A DNA stretch of 64,000 nt from an uncultured Acetatifactor sp. (GTDB lineage Bacteria; Bacillota; Clostridia; Lachnospirales; Lachnospiraceae): positions 1 through 64,000 of the forward strand of contig CAJUQT010000007.1 of assembly GCA_910588225.1 (NCBI GenBank). The letters run 5' to 3'. Each line of letters starts with the position of its first letter. Within the stretch, counting starts at the first letter, position 1. The position numbers were made by a program, and so were the translations under genes. This document shows, piece after piece, positions 42,436 through 51,329 of the stretch. Under the pieces are notes generated by a model, which worked only from the letters and a program-made list of their open reading frames with translations, searched no databases and was not told where the DNA came from.

Positions 42436-44403
42436 CTATTCCTCTTCCATAATTGTGCCGTCTCTGTAAGCTTCCAGTAATTCCTCCAGATAATAAATCC
42501 TTTCCCCAATCTCCTTGCCCACATCCGTATCTGAAACCAGCTTTCTGTGGGGAAAGCTTTCCACATCCACCCAATGAGAAAACAAGTCCGACTCTTCTTC
42601 GATAACTTCCCGTGCGGATTCAAACGGCTCATGCGCGGCCAGGCTCATTCCTCTCGAATTACAGACAAGCGTATATCCCGCAATTCCTGTCTTTTTCTGA
42701 TAGGCCCTGGAAAACCCGCCGTCAATAATCAGCAGTCTTCCCCCACATTTGACAGGCGACTCCCCGTGTATCTGTTCCACAGGCACATGGCCGTTAACAA
42801 TATGGGCATCCTGACTGTCAAGCCCGAATTCCTTCAAAATCCGGTCTACCGTTTCCTCCTTTTCCAGCAGTTTATAATAACTGTTTTTCTTCTCCTCGTG
42901 CGTTTCCTTCTCTGCTATAAAATACCGCTCAAAAGTCGTCATTTTTTCCTTGCCAAATACAGGTGAACCCTTTCCTGACCAGATAAACCACATAATATCC
43001 TGTCCCAACGCACGCTCCGCAGACGATTTTGCATAATAGCCTCTTCTCGCGTAATATTCCAGAATATCATACAGTGCTTTCCCAGTATACTGTTTCCCGC
43101 AGATTTCCACTCCCATAAAGCTTCCATCCGCATTCATAGGCACGCATCCGTGATACAGCAGATTTCCATTATAAACTTTGTACAGTCCGCCTTTTGCATA
43201 GAGAAAGCGTACATGGCGCTGCAGCTTTTCGCATTTCACAAACGCCTGCCGCAGCCTTTCCATCACTTTGTTTTCTTCCTCCGTCAATGCATAAGGAGCT
43301 TTTGGATTTATAGTAGGAAAATCCGTATCCAGCATGCCATACTCCACCGGAGTTCCCCGCATATCGTCAATTCTGATTGTCCCCTTATCAAAATCTATCC
43401 GATCCAGCAGCAATCTGTCCTCCATATGGAACTCAGGATGTCGCATAAGCAGCTGTCCCTCCAGTTTAAACTGTATCACTGCTATGGCTTTATGCATTCT
43501 GGTGTCAAGACTCAGGTCCTTTGTATTGTAATCTGTGTTAAAGCGAATGGAAAAGGCACTGCAGTCCGTGTTCTGGTAAGTCTCCATGGCAAAGGTTGCC
43601 AGAGGAAGCAGATTGATGCCATAGCCGTCCTCCAGTGTCGCCAGATTCCCATAATGTGCCGCCATTCTCACCACATTAGCAATACAGGCCCCATGTCCGC
43701 CGGCGGCTCCCATCCATACAATATCATGATTTCCCCACTGTACATCCACAGAATGGTATGCACACAATGTATCCATAATAATATGCGGTCCGGGTCCCCG
43801 GTCATAAATATCTCCCACAATATGAAGATGATCTATAACCAGGCGTTGGATCAACTGGCTCAGCGCAATGATAAACTGCGGCGCACGCCCAATTCGGATA
43901 ATGGTATGAATAATTTCATTATAATATGCTTCCTTATCGTGAATCTCTGCCTTTTCCGTAATCAGTTCTTCAATGACATAGGCAAAGTCCTTCGGCAATG
44001 CCTTGCGTACTTTGGAGCGGGTATACTTGGAAGAGACACGTTTGATCATCTGCACCAGCCTGTGAAGGGAAATTTTGTACCAGTCTTCCAGGTTTTCTTC
44101 CTCTCTCTCCACAAGCTCCAGCTTCTCCTCCGGATAGTAAATCAGCGTGGCAAGACTTTTTTTATCCTTATTGCTGATAGTATTTCCAAATTCTTCGTCT
44201 ATTTTTTTGCGTACAAAACCGGATCCGTTTTTCAGCACATGATTAAACTGCTCGTATTCTCCGTGAATATCCGTCAGAAAATGTTCTGTCCCCTTGGGCA
44301 GATTCATAATTGACTGCAGGTTGATAATTTCCGTAGCTGCCGCCGCACTGCTCCGATATTGTCTCGCCAGTACTTTTAATACCTTGCTGTCCTTCCCGTC
44401 CAT
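42436..44403 (-). CDS. fbp: class 3 fructose-1,6-bisphosphatase
   Basis: Gluconeogenic phosphatase of the Firmicutes-specific class 3, 655 residues as usual. The metallophosphatase motifs are TDIHGEYEQFNH, GDIYDRGPG, WGNHDIVWMGAAGG and, late, NGHVPVEQIHG. Class 3 enzymes need Mn and are often controlled by PEP and AMP. The start lies 12 bp from the dapB stop, so it may be co-transcribed with the lysine genes. Confidence 0.95.
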   Translation of the reverse strand: MDGKDSKVLKVLARQYRSSAAAATEIINLQSIMNLPKGTEHFLTDIHGEYEQFNHVLKNGSGFVRKKIDEEFGNTISNKDKKSLATLIYYPEEKLELVEREEENLEDWYKISLHRLVQMIKRVSSKYTRSKVRKALPKDFAYVIEELITEKAEIHDKEAYYNEIIHTIIRIGRAPQFIIALSQLIQRLVIDHLHIVGDIYDRGPGPHIIMDTLCAYHSVDVQWGNHDIVWMGAAGGHGACIANVVRMAAHYGNLATLEDGYGINLLPLATFAMETYQNTDCSAFSIRFNTDYNTKDLSLDTRMHKAIAVIQFKLEGQLLMRHPEFHMEDRLLLDRIDFDKGTIRIDDMRGTPVEYGMLDTDFPTINPKAPYALTEEENKVMERLRQAFVKCEKLQRHVRFLYAKGGLYKVYNGNLLYHGCVPMNADGSFMGVEICGKQYTGKALYDILEYYARRGYYAKSSAERALGQDIMWFIWSGKGSPVFGKEKMTTFERYFIAEKETHEEKKNSYYKLLEKEETVDRILKEFGLDSQDAHIVNGHVPVEQIHGESPVKCGGRLLIIDGGFSRAYQKKTGIAGYTLVCNSRGMSLAAHEPFESAREVIEEESDLFSHWVDVESFPHRKLVSDTDVGKEIGERIYYLEELLEAYRDGTIMEEE

Positions 44404-44414
44404 CCCCTTCTCCC

Positions 44415-45179
44415 TCAGTTAACTCCGTCGATTACATCACTCATATCATATTTTCCCGCCGGCTTTCCCGCCAGAAATTTCGCCGCCTGCACTGCACCTT
44501 TGCCGAATACAGCTTTTGAATATGCTGTATGTGAAAAAGTAATCACTTCATCTGCTCCCGCAAATATAACGTCATGGTCTCCCACAATGGTACCGCCGCG
44601 GACCGCGCTGATACCAATTTCTTTTTCGGGACGTTTTTCTCTCCGGTCGCTTCTGTCATAAACATAGGTATATTCCTTTCCCAATTCTCCGTTGATGGCA
44701 TCTGCAAGAGCCAGAGCAGTTCCGCTGGGCGCATCCACCTTAAGCCTGTGATGCCTCTCCACAATCTCCATATCAAAACCTGCCGGCGCCAGTACTGCCG
44801 CCGCATTCTTCAAAAGTTTCAGCAGCATATTAATCCCCAGAGACATGTTGGCTGACCTCAGCACAGCAATCTTTTCCGCAGCTTTCTCTGCCTTCCGCAG
44901 CTGTTCTTCACTCAGACCAGTCGTACAAAGTACGCAGGGCAGATTCTTTTCCACACAATAATCCAACATGTCGTCCACGGCGGGAGCTGACGAGAAATCA
45001 ATCAGGCAGTCCGCCTCCACGTCACATTCCCGGATACTTTTAAAAACAGGCCAGGCATTGTGGCCGTCATCAAATACATCCACTCCCGCCACCAGCTCCG
45101 CCTCCCTGTCCTCCGCCAGCAGACTGCCGATAACCTGTCCCATTTTTCCATTACAACCATGCATTATTATTCTGATCAT
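44415..45179 (-). CDS. dapB: 4-hydroxy-tetrahydrodipicolinate reductase
   Basis: Second step of the dihydrodipicolinate branch to meso-diaminopimelate and lysine. NAD(P)-binding GCNGKMGQVIGS is at the N-terminus, then SANMSLGINMLL and the catalytic ERHHRLKVDAPSGTALALAD. 254 residues. Lies 101 bp downstream of dapA, with a GC-rich hairpin between them. Confidence 0.95.
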   Translation of the reverse strand: MIRIIMHGCNGKMGQVIGSLLAEDREAELVAGVDVFDDGHNAWPVFKSIRECDVEADCLIDFSSAPAVDDMLDYCVEKNLPCVLCTTGLSEEQLRKAEKAAEKIAVLRSANMSLGINMLLKLLKNAAAVLAPAGFDMEIVERHHRLKVDAPSGTALALADAINGELGKEYTYVYDRSDRREKRPEKEIGISAVRGGTIVGDHDVIFAGADEVITFSHTAYSKAVFGKGAVQAAKFLAGKPAGKYDMSDVIDGVN

Positions 45180-45213
45180 CTCATTCTCCTGATTTTGGTT
45201 TCTCCATTATTAT

Positions 45214-45250
45214 AAACCCCACCCTGTTGCCAAAGGTGGGGTGGTTACCG
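45214..45250 (-). terminator. hairpin between dapA and dapB
   Basis: Minus-strand stem ACCCCACC-GGTGGGGT followed by TTATAATAATGG. The T-run is poor, so it may only reduce readthrough to dapB or protect the dapA message. Confidence 0.5.
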
Positions 45251-45280
45251 TTTCATTTTTACTATGTTCCTACAGATATT

Positions 45281-46165
45281 TTATAAAATTCCGTACTCTT
45301 TCATCGTCTTTTTCAGATACTCTACATGAACCGGCTCCATTTCTGTCAAAGGTCTTCTCAAAGTCCCCGTATCCATACCCATCAATTCCAAAGCCTTTTT
45401 CACCGGAATGGGATTCACCTCGCTAAACAGCGCGGCACACAGCTCCGCTGCCTCCAGCTGCATTGCACAGCTCCCCTTTACATCTCCATCCAGAAATCTC
45501 TGACACATCTCATGTGTCTGTGCAGGCGCTATATTGGCCAATACCGATATTACACCCAGACCCCCCACCGACATAATGGGAACAATTTCGTTATCATTGC
45601 CCGAGTAAATATCCACACAGCCTCTTGCCAGAGCTGCAAGTCGCGTAATCTGAGCAATATCACCGCTGGCTTCCTTAACACCCACGATATTCTCCACATC
45701 CCTGCAAAGTCTGACTATCGTCTCCGGCTGTATGTTGCATCCTGTTCTGCCCGGAATATTATAGAGCAGAATGGGCAGCTTTACCGCTTCTGCCACGGCC
45801 CTGAAATGTCCGTACAGACCGTTCTGAGTGGCTTTATTGTAATAGGGGCTCACCAGCAACAAACCATCTGCTCCGGCTGTCTCTGCCTCTCTGGAAAGAT
45901 AAATAGCCGTCTCCGTACAATTGGAACCTGTCCCCGCAATGACAGGAATTCTCCCTGCCACCGTCTTGACACAATACCTGATTACCTCCAGGTGTTCCTC
46001 ATGAGACAATGTAGAGGCCTCTCCGGTAGTTCCGCAGACGATAATGGCGTCTGTTCCGTTCTCAATCTGAAATTTCAGCTGCTTTGCAAACCGTTCGTAA
46101 TCTACTTCTCCATTGTCGCGCATTGGCGTAACGATGGCCACACCTGATCCCTTAAAAATTGACAT
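45281..46165 (-). CDS. dapA: 4-hydroxy-tetrahydrodipicolinate synthase
   Basis: Class I aldolase that condenses pyruvate with aspartate semialdehyde, 294 residues. It has VCGTTGEASTLSHEEH, the Tyr in LLYNIPGRTG, and the Schiff-base Lys in VGVKEASGD. A lysine riboswitch with its own terminator precedes it, so it is the regulated entry to the dap unit (dapA-dapB, perhaps fbp). Confidence 0.95.
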   Translation of the reverse strand: MSIFKGSGVAIVTPMRDNGEVDYERFAKQLKFQIENGTDAIIVCGTTGEASTLSHEEHLEVIRYCVKTVAGRIPVIAGTGSNCTETAIYLSREAETAGADGLLLVSPYYNKATQNGLYGHFRAVAEAVKLPILLYNIPGRTGCNIQPETIVRLCRDVENIVGVKEASGDIAQITRLAALARGCVDIYSGNDNEIVPIMSVGGLGVISVLANIAPAQTHEMCQRFLDGDVKGSCAMQLEAAELCAALFSEVNPIPVKKALELMGMDTGTLRRPLTEMEPVHVEYLKKTMKEYGIL

Positions 46166-46245
46166 CCATTTTCCTCCATTTCCATAATGCCGTATTCTGT
46201 GAAATACCGTCTATTTATCCCGTTCGTCCCGACAGCTCTGCGACA

Positions 46246-46274
46246 AAATATCGCCGGCACAAAAGCGCCGGCGA
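46246..46274 (-). terminator. terminator of the lysine riboswitch
   Basis: Minus-strand stem TCGCCGGC (46267-46274) with GCCGGCGA (46251-46258) and then TATTTTG. Expression-platform hairpin between aptamer and dapA. Confidence 0.8.
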
Positions 46275-46294
46275 CATAACTCCCACAAAATACG

Positions 46295-46468
46295 TCTGAT
46301 AGCGCTCCATCCGCAAATCGAATGACAGTCATACAGCTCTTCGCCGCATGCCCAAGATTTGACTTTCAGGCCATCTCCTCTTTCGGCGTATTCCCCTTTC
46401 CCTTCTCATCTCCTGCGCCTGTCGCATCAAAAAAAGTACTCCTGAAAAACGCAACCTCTATCTTCCCA
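46295..46468 (-). ncRNA. lysine riboswitch (L box) upstream of dapA
   Basis: On the minus strand the leader shows the L-box order: GAAGATAGAGGTTGCG, AGGAGTA, GAAGGGAAAGGGGAA, CGCCGAAAG, a CTTGGGCATG segment and GACTGTCA. P1 closes by GATAG (46458-46462) with CTATC (46298-46302). A terminator follows. High lysine would stabilise the aptamer and stop dapA transcription. Confidence 0.92.
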
Positions 46469-46521
46469 ACATTATTAACATGATTTCATCATAACATTAT
46501 ATCCAGATGGTGTCAATGGCT

Positions 46522-47019
46522 TTATTCCCAAACCTTGAATTTTGCTGTCTCTATTTTGGAAACCTCATCCGCCAGAACACAGATATCGTCGCAGAGCCAG
46601 GCTCCTGTCAGAATAACTCCTGTATCTTCACGACACTCCAGCATGGTTTTAAGCTCACCTACCGGAATAATTTCCTTTTCCACCAGCCCCAGCACTTCAT
46701 CCAATATCAGCAGATCGCATTCCCCGGTAGCCAGCACCTTTCTGGCAAACTTCATCCCATTTTTTATATTGATAATTTCCTCCTGTTTTCTGTCGTCGGA
46801 AAGTTTCTCAAAATTTTCATCGGATTTCTCAAAACAAAACAGCTTAATCTCCGGTTCCATTCTCCGCAGAAAGTCGGAATTCGCCGGTCCTTTTCCCTTC
46901 AGGAACTGGATAATGACCACATTTTTCCCTTCCATGGCCGTCTGCAGAGCTCTGCCCAGCGCCGCCGGAGATTTTCCGTGTCCATCTCCGGTATATATAC
47001 TTACAAATCCTTTTGCCAT
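46522..47019 (-). CDS. corrinoid adenosyltransferase (CobA/CobO/BtuR type)
   Basis: ATP:co(I)rrinoid adenosyltransferase, 165 residues. The P-loop-like TGDGHGKSPAALGRAL is at 10-25, with VVIIQFLKGKG and LLILDEVLGLV after it. The usual GKGKT is changed to GHGKS. The start overlaps a short upstream ORF. No cobalamin synthesis genes are adjacent, so it probably serves salvage. Downstream is the lysine riboswitch of dapA. Confidence 0.88.
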   Translation of the reverse strand: MAKGFVSIYTGDGHGKSPAALGRALQTAMEGKNVVIIQFLKGKGPANSDFLRRMEPEIKLFCFEKSDENFEKLSDDRKQEEIINIKNGMKFARKVLATGECDLLILDEVLGLVEKEIIPVGELKTMLECREDTGVILTGAWLCDDICVLADEVSKIETAKFKVWE

Positions 47020-47186
47020 ACCTTACCCCTCTCATATACAAAGGATAAACGCTCATGATTCTCATATACGACAATTTCTTCCAGGCCTTTGAAATCACGA
47101 TCGCACAAAGTTACTTTTTCAGGATAACACATTTTTCGGAATTTGGCAAATTTATTTGCAGCCCACTCCCCTGACACCTGGGACAA
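47001..47186 (-). CDS. short ORF overlapping the adenosyltransferase start
   Basis: Up to 61 residues. The second half (VTLCDRDFKGLEEIVVYENH) looks like real protein and the stop overlaps the next start by 19 bp, as in coupled genes. No good ribosome site precedes any of its possible starts (TTG 47186, ATG 47132). Not recognised; possibly the remains of a longer gene. Confidence 0.4.
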   Translation of the reverse strand: MSQVSGEWAANKFAKFRKMCYPEKVTLCDRDFKGLEEIVVYENHERLSFVYERGKVWQKDL

Positions 47187-47284
47187 TTTGCTTCAATTCA
47201 GACCAGACGCCGGGCTGTTGCAGCGATTCCGTCTTTCGTCGAACTGCTGCTGACACTTCCCGGTGATTCAGAACACACGAACTG

Positions 47285-47926
47285 CTATGATATTTCCCCA
47301 TCTTCAATCAGCTCCAGTTTGCTGACAGATACCTCAAAGGCCACTCTCTTCTCCACATTCTCCTCATCCAGCTTCTTCATATACTCTCTGCTCTGTATTC
47401 TGCCCCATACCGCACAACGTTCCCCTACTCTGAAGTTATTGGCATAACGGGCGTTTCTTCCCCAACAGATACAAGGTATGTAATCGGATTTTCCGTAAGG
47501 GCGATTTACTGCCAGCAGCAAATCCGCAATTTCCCTTCCCAGGGGTGTCTTCCTGTAGATTGGTTCCTTACAAATATAACCGTCCAGAAAAATCTGATTT
47601 GTCTTGGAACTCTCTTCCATCTCTTCCACAAATTCTATTTCTCTGGCAAATACGGAAAGGACAAGCCTGTTCTTGCGCTCCTCATGGCGATTGTAAGAGC
47701 GAAACTGACCATTGATACAAATCAGCTCTCCCGTATAATCCGCACTGACATCCAACAATCGTTCCGATACCATAATTGGTATAGTATCATAGCTCTCGCT
47801 GAGACGCTTACACTTCACATCCATCATATAGAACCCTTCTCCAAATATCTCGTGGCTATAGCTGAAGCCGCTGACAATTTCCCCCATAACCGTTACCTGG
47901 TTGTTTTCAATTACCTTATCTGTCAT
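47285..47926 (-). CDS. single-stranded DNA-binding protein-like, tandem OB folds
   Basis: A 213-residue protein with two OB-fold-like halves. The first begins NNQVTVMGEIVSGF. The second contains FLDGYICKEPIYRKTPLGRE and IPCICWGRNARYANNFRVG, typical of SSB proteins. There is no acidic SSB tail (it ends LELIEDGEIS), so it is not the main replication SSB. Such double-OB proteins are frequent in Clostridia; role unknown. Confidence 0.8.
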   Translation of the reverse strand: MTDKVIENNQVTVMGEIVSGFSYSHEIFGEGFYMMDVKCKRLSESYDTIPIMVSERLLDVSADYTGELICINGQFRSYNRHEERKNRLVLSVFAREIEFVEEMEESSKTNQIFLDGYICKEPIYRKTPLGREIADLLLAVNRPYGKSDYIPCICWGRNARYANNFRVGERCAVWGRIQSREYMKKLDEENVEKRVAFEVSVSKLELIEDGEIS

Positions 47927-48152
47927 TTTGTTCTCCCTTCTTCTCTCAAGACTTTTTCCGGTAACACCTCCTGTAAGTTCCTGCTACTCCGTAACACTTC
48001 TTTCAGGCTGGATATTACTATTTATACAATAGAAATTACCATTTTAGTACAATTTATCATCGCGCAGTTCGTCAATTTTTTTAATATTTATCCTTATTAT
48101 CATTTTTTTCGATATGAAAAACCAAATGGCACAACTTAAAACCTAATAAAAC

Positions 48153-48181
48153 TTGCGTCTTCCGCAATTTAGTGATATACT
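48153..48181 (+). promoter_or_regulatory. promoter of the BipA gene
   Basis: TTGCGT (48153-48158), 17-base spacer, TATACT (48176-48181). It lies in the 357-bp gap before the gene; the rest of the gap is AT-rich with nothing else recognised. Confidence 0.75.
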
Positions 48182-48283
48182 ATAACAGTTTGAAATTTCG
48201 ACAAAACATTTCATCGACAAATAGGGACAATCAGCGACAAATTATGACTTTCAGGTCCTGACAGTCCGGAAACGAGGTTAATT

Positions 48284-50116
48284 ATGAAGCAGAAAAGGGA
48301 AGATGTCAGAAATGTTGCCATCATCGCCCATGTAGACCACGGCAAGACAACCCTGGTTGACGAACTGTTAAAGCAAAGCGGTGTATTTCGCGAAGGTCAG
48401 AATGTTGCGGAACGGGTTATGGATTCCAATGACATTGAACGAGAACGGGGCATTACCATCCTTTCCAAGAATACTGCCGTTATGTACAAAAATACGAAAA
48501 TAAATATTGTGGACACACCGGGACATGCAGACTTCGGCGGAGAAGTGGAACGTGTGCTCAAAATGGTAAACGGTGTCATTCTGGTGGTGGATGCCTTCGA
48601 AGGCCCCATGCCCCAGACCAAGTTTGTACTCAGAAAGGCATTGGAACTGAAATTACCCGTTATCGTATGCATCAACAAAATCGATCGTCCGGAGGCAAGA
48701 CCGGATGAAGTGGTGGACGAGGTGCTGGAGCTTTTTCTGGAACTGGATGCGGACGATGCACAGTTGGACTGCCCTTTTGTCTATGCCTCTGCAAAATCAG
48801 GCATTGCTTCCATGGATTCCGCGGAATCCGGTGCCAGCATGGAACCTCTTTTCGAGACCATTATCAATTATATTCCGGCACCGGAAGGTGACCCGGAAGC
48901 AGGTACACAGGTACTTGTCAGTACCATCGACTACAATGAATATGTGGGACGCATCGGTATCGGCAAAGTGGACAACGGCATAATCAAGGTAAATCAGGAA
49001 GTTGTCATCTGTAACCATCATGATCCTGACAAACAGGTCAAAGTTAAAGTAAGCAAGCTTTACGAGTTCGACGGCCTGAATAAAGTGGAAGTAAAAGAGG
49101 CCGGCATCGGTTCCATCGTAGCTATCTCCGGTATTGCCGATATTCACATTGGCGATACTCTCTGCTCTCCCGATGCCGTTCACCCCATTCCTTTCCAGAA
49201 AATCAGCGAACCCACTATCGCCATGCAGTTTATGGTAAATGATTCTCCGCTGGCCGGACTGGAGGGAAAGTATGTCACCAGCCGTCATATCCGGGACAGA
49301 CTGTTCCGGGAGCTGAATACGGATGTATCTCTGCGGGTGGAAGAAACAGATACCACCGAATGCTTCAAGGTATCCGGGCGCGGCGAGTTGCATCTCTCTG
49401 TCCTGATTGAAACCATGCGTCGGGAAGGTTATGAATTTGCCGTCAGCAAAGCAGAGGTTCTCTATCGAACCGATGAAAGCGGAAAACGCACTGAACCCAT
49501 GGAACTGGCATATATAGATGTGCCTGACGAATTCGCCGGGGCAGTCATTGAAAAGCTGGGGCAGCGAAAGGGCGAACTGCGGAATATGGGTAGTATCTCC
49601 GGCGGAACCTATACCCGTCTGGAATTCTCCATTCCCGCAAGAGGTCTGATCGGCTATCGAGGAGAGTTTCTGACAGACACAAAGGGAAACGGCATCATGA
49701 ATACTGTTTTCGATGGCTATGCTCCCTACAAAGGAGATATCCAGTACAGAAGACAGGGTTCTCTGATCGCCTTTGAGGCGGGAGAAGCCATCACTTACGG
49801 CCTGTTCAATGCCCAGGAACGCGGTACGCTCTTCATCGGTCCCGGCGAAAAAGTTTATGCGGGAATGGTAGTAGGACAGACCGGCAGAAGTGAAGACATT
49901 GAGGTCAATGTCTGCAAGAAAAAGCAGCTGACCAACACCCGCTCCTCTGGGGCTGACGATGCGCTGCGGCTGGTCCCTCCCAGAATCCTTTCCATGGAGC
50001 AGGCCCTGGACTTCATCGACACGGATGAACTGCTGGAAATCACACCCGCTCATCTGCGGATTCGCAAAAAGATTCTGGATCCCACGCTGCGGAAACGCGC
50101 CGCCATGCGGAAATAA
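48284..50116 (+). CDS. typA: translational GTPase BipA/TypA
   Basis: Ribosome-binding GTPase of 610 residues involved in ribosome assembly and stress. G1 is AHVDHGKTTLVD, switch II DTPGHADFGGEVER, G4 NKIDRPEARP. It has EF-G-like domains and the BipA-specific C-terminal region with GERGTLFIGPGEKVY-like sequence (QERGTLFIGPGEKVYAGM). Single-gene unit with its own promoter and terminator. Confidence 0.96.
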   Translation: MKQKREDVRNVAIIAHVDHGKTTLVDELLKQSGVFREGQNVAERVMDSNDIERERGITILSKNTAVMYKNTKINIVDTPGHADFGGEVERVLKMVNGVILVVDAFEGPMPQTKFVLRKALELKLPVIVCINKIDRPEARPDEVVDEVLELFLELDADDAQLDCPFVYASAKSGIASMDSAESGASMEPLFETIINYIPAPEGDPEAGTQVLVSTIDYNEYVGRIGIGKVDNGIIKVNQEVVICNHHDPDKQVKVKVSKLYEFDGLNKVEVKEAGIGSIVAISGIADIHIGDTLCSPDAVHPIPFQKISEPTIAMQFMVNDSPLAGLEGKYVTSRHIRDRLFRELNTDVSLRVEETDTTECFKVSGRGELHLSVLIETMRREGYEFAVSKAEVLYRTDESGKRTEPMELAYIDVPDEFAGAVIEKLGQRKGELRNMGSISGGTYTRLEFSIPARGLIGYRGEFLTDTKGNGIMNTVFDGYAPYKGDIQYRRQGSLIAFEAGEAITYGLFNAQERGTLFIGPGEKVYAGMVVGQTGRSEDIEVNVCKKKQLTNTRSSGADDALRLVPPRILSMEQALDFIDTDELLEITPAHLRIRKKILDPTLRKRAAMRK

Positions 50117-50135
50117 ACCATGCTTGTTTTTTATC

Positions 50136-50164
50136 ATCGGGGAGCATTTCTCCCCGATATTTTC
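50136..50164 (+). terminator. terminator after typA
   Basis: Perfect 9-bp stem ATCGGGGAG / CTCCCCGAT (50136-50144, 50150-50158) followed by ATTTTCT. Confidence 0.85.
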
Positions 50165-50271
50165 TGTTATGGACCCTAAAACATTCTATATTATTTCATT
50201 TCTGTATTCCCTGGACAAAAAATTATTTTCTCCCCACATGTCTATGTTTCCACTATAAAAACACCTCTTAA

Positions 50272-50990
50272 TCATATATTTCTAAATAAACTTCTGGATA
50301 AACTGCCGATTATGACACAATATACTTCCCCATAGAAATTAAGATTTTCTGACACCCGCAATCTTGCGGATAAATTTATTCTATCAGATACCCTGCTTAA
50401 AGTCAAGAAGATTTCAGAATCATTTCTTCGTTTACATTCCCTACTGTTGAAACATAGTATTCCCGTGCCCAGAAATGCCTGTCTCCCCATTTTGTCCGGT
50501 ACTCCGGCTTTCCTTCCTTTCTCCTTTGCATCATGTTGGGCGAATCTACCAAACTTAATCAGCTTGCTCTTATCTTCCTGTAGTTCCAGTCCAAAGTGTC
50601 CCATCCTCTTTTTCAGCTGTTCGTAAAACCGTTCCGCTTCTCATTTATTCTGGAAACAGACCGCAAAATCATCCGCATACACCAGCCCACAGAATCCTTT
50701 GCCCTTTGACTGTATCTTTTCCTTGAACCACCACACCAGCACATAGTGCGTGTATATATTTACGACGATTGGCAAACAGACGGAGCCTTGCCCGGAACCC
50801 TCTTCTGTGGCCGAAAACTGGTAATCCTCCATACTCCCGGCTTTCAGCATCTGTCTAACTAACCGTATGACGTTCGGTTCTATGAGCTTCACTGCCCATT
50901 CATGGTCTATGTTATTGAAAAAAATCCGCATCCAGCATGTATCCTGTGTATCCGGACTGGGCGGCGGATGACCGTTTGAATTACAAAGTT
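50272..50990 (-). pseudogene. group II intron reverse transcriptase remnant
   Basis: Fragment of an LtrA-like intron protein. Pieces in order are FFNNIDHEWAVKL, SGQGSVCLPIVVNIYTHYVL, the catalytic LVYADDFAVCFQNK, then after an in-frame TGA (about 50640) EAERFYEQLKKRMGHFGLEL and KSKLIKFGRFA. The N-terminal half, the maturase part and the intron RNA ends are missing, so the element is dead. The junction near 50990 joins unrelated sequence. Confidence 0.85.
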
Positions 50991-51177
50991 TCAATTCACG
51001 CCCCCGCATAGGGGGCATCCGCAAAAACAGACAAATTCCTCCATCTGTTTTTGTGAAAACTATCTAAATTTCTATTTTTAAAACCAGATAATAATCCTCT
51101 AAAAATGATTTTATATTTATCCAGCCTCCAAAATACAATCTTCCACTTGCGCGCATATCCAGGGAGAAGGAAAGGCA

Positions 51178-51316
51178 CAGCCGTGGGCCCCTTCGGGCTG
51201 TATCGGCCAATCGCTTTGCGATTACCCGATGTCCGGCTTTCGCCGGACATCACGCAGAAAAAGAAAAGCGGGCCTTCGGCAGACAAGCCTGCCGCGGCCT
51301 CGCTTTCTTTTTCTGC
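51178..51316. repeat. array of four hairpins downstream of spoIVB
   Basis: Stems: CAGCC/GGCTG (51178-51200), AATCGC/GCGATT (51209-51223), a perfect 10-bp stem with TTTC loop (51228-51251), and a 16-17-bp stem joining 51254-51270 to 51301-51316 with a GC-rich hairpin inside. The last may terminate spoIVB; the others are REP/MITE-like. The stretch 51025-51177 is AT-rich with nothing recognised. Confidence 0.75.
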
Positions 51317-51329
51317 TATGCTGCCCTTC

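Noticed and set aside
43150..44313. A 387-codon plus-strand frame opposite fbp
   Set aside because: Shadow of the class 3 fructose bisphosphatase, which has all of its motifs.
48797..50137. A 446-codon minus-strand frame opposite bipA
   Set aside because: BipA is unambiguous; the antisense frame is a codon-bias shadow with no family features.
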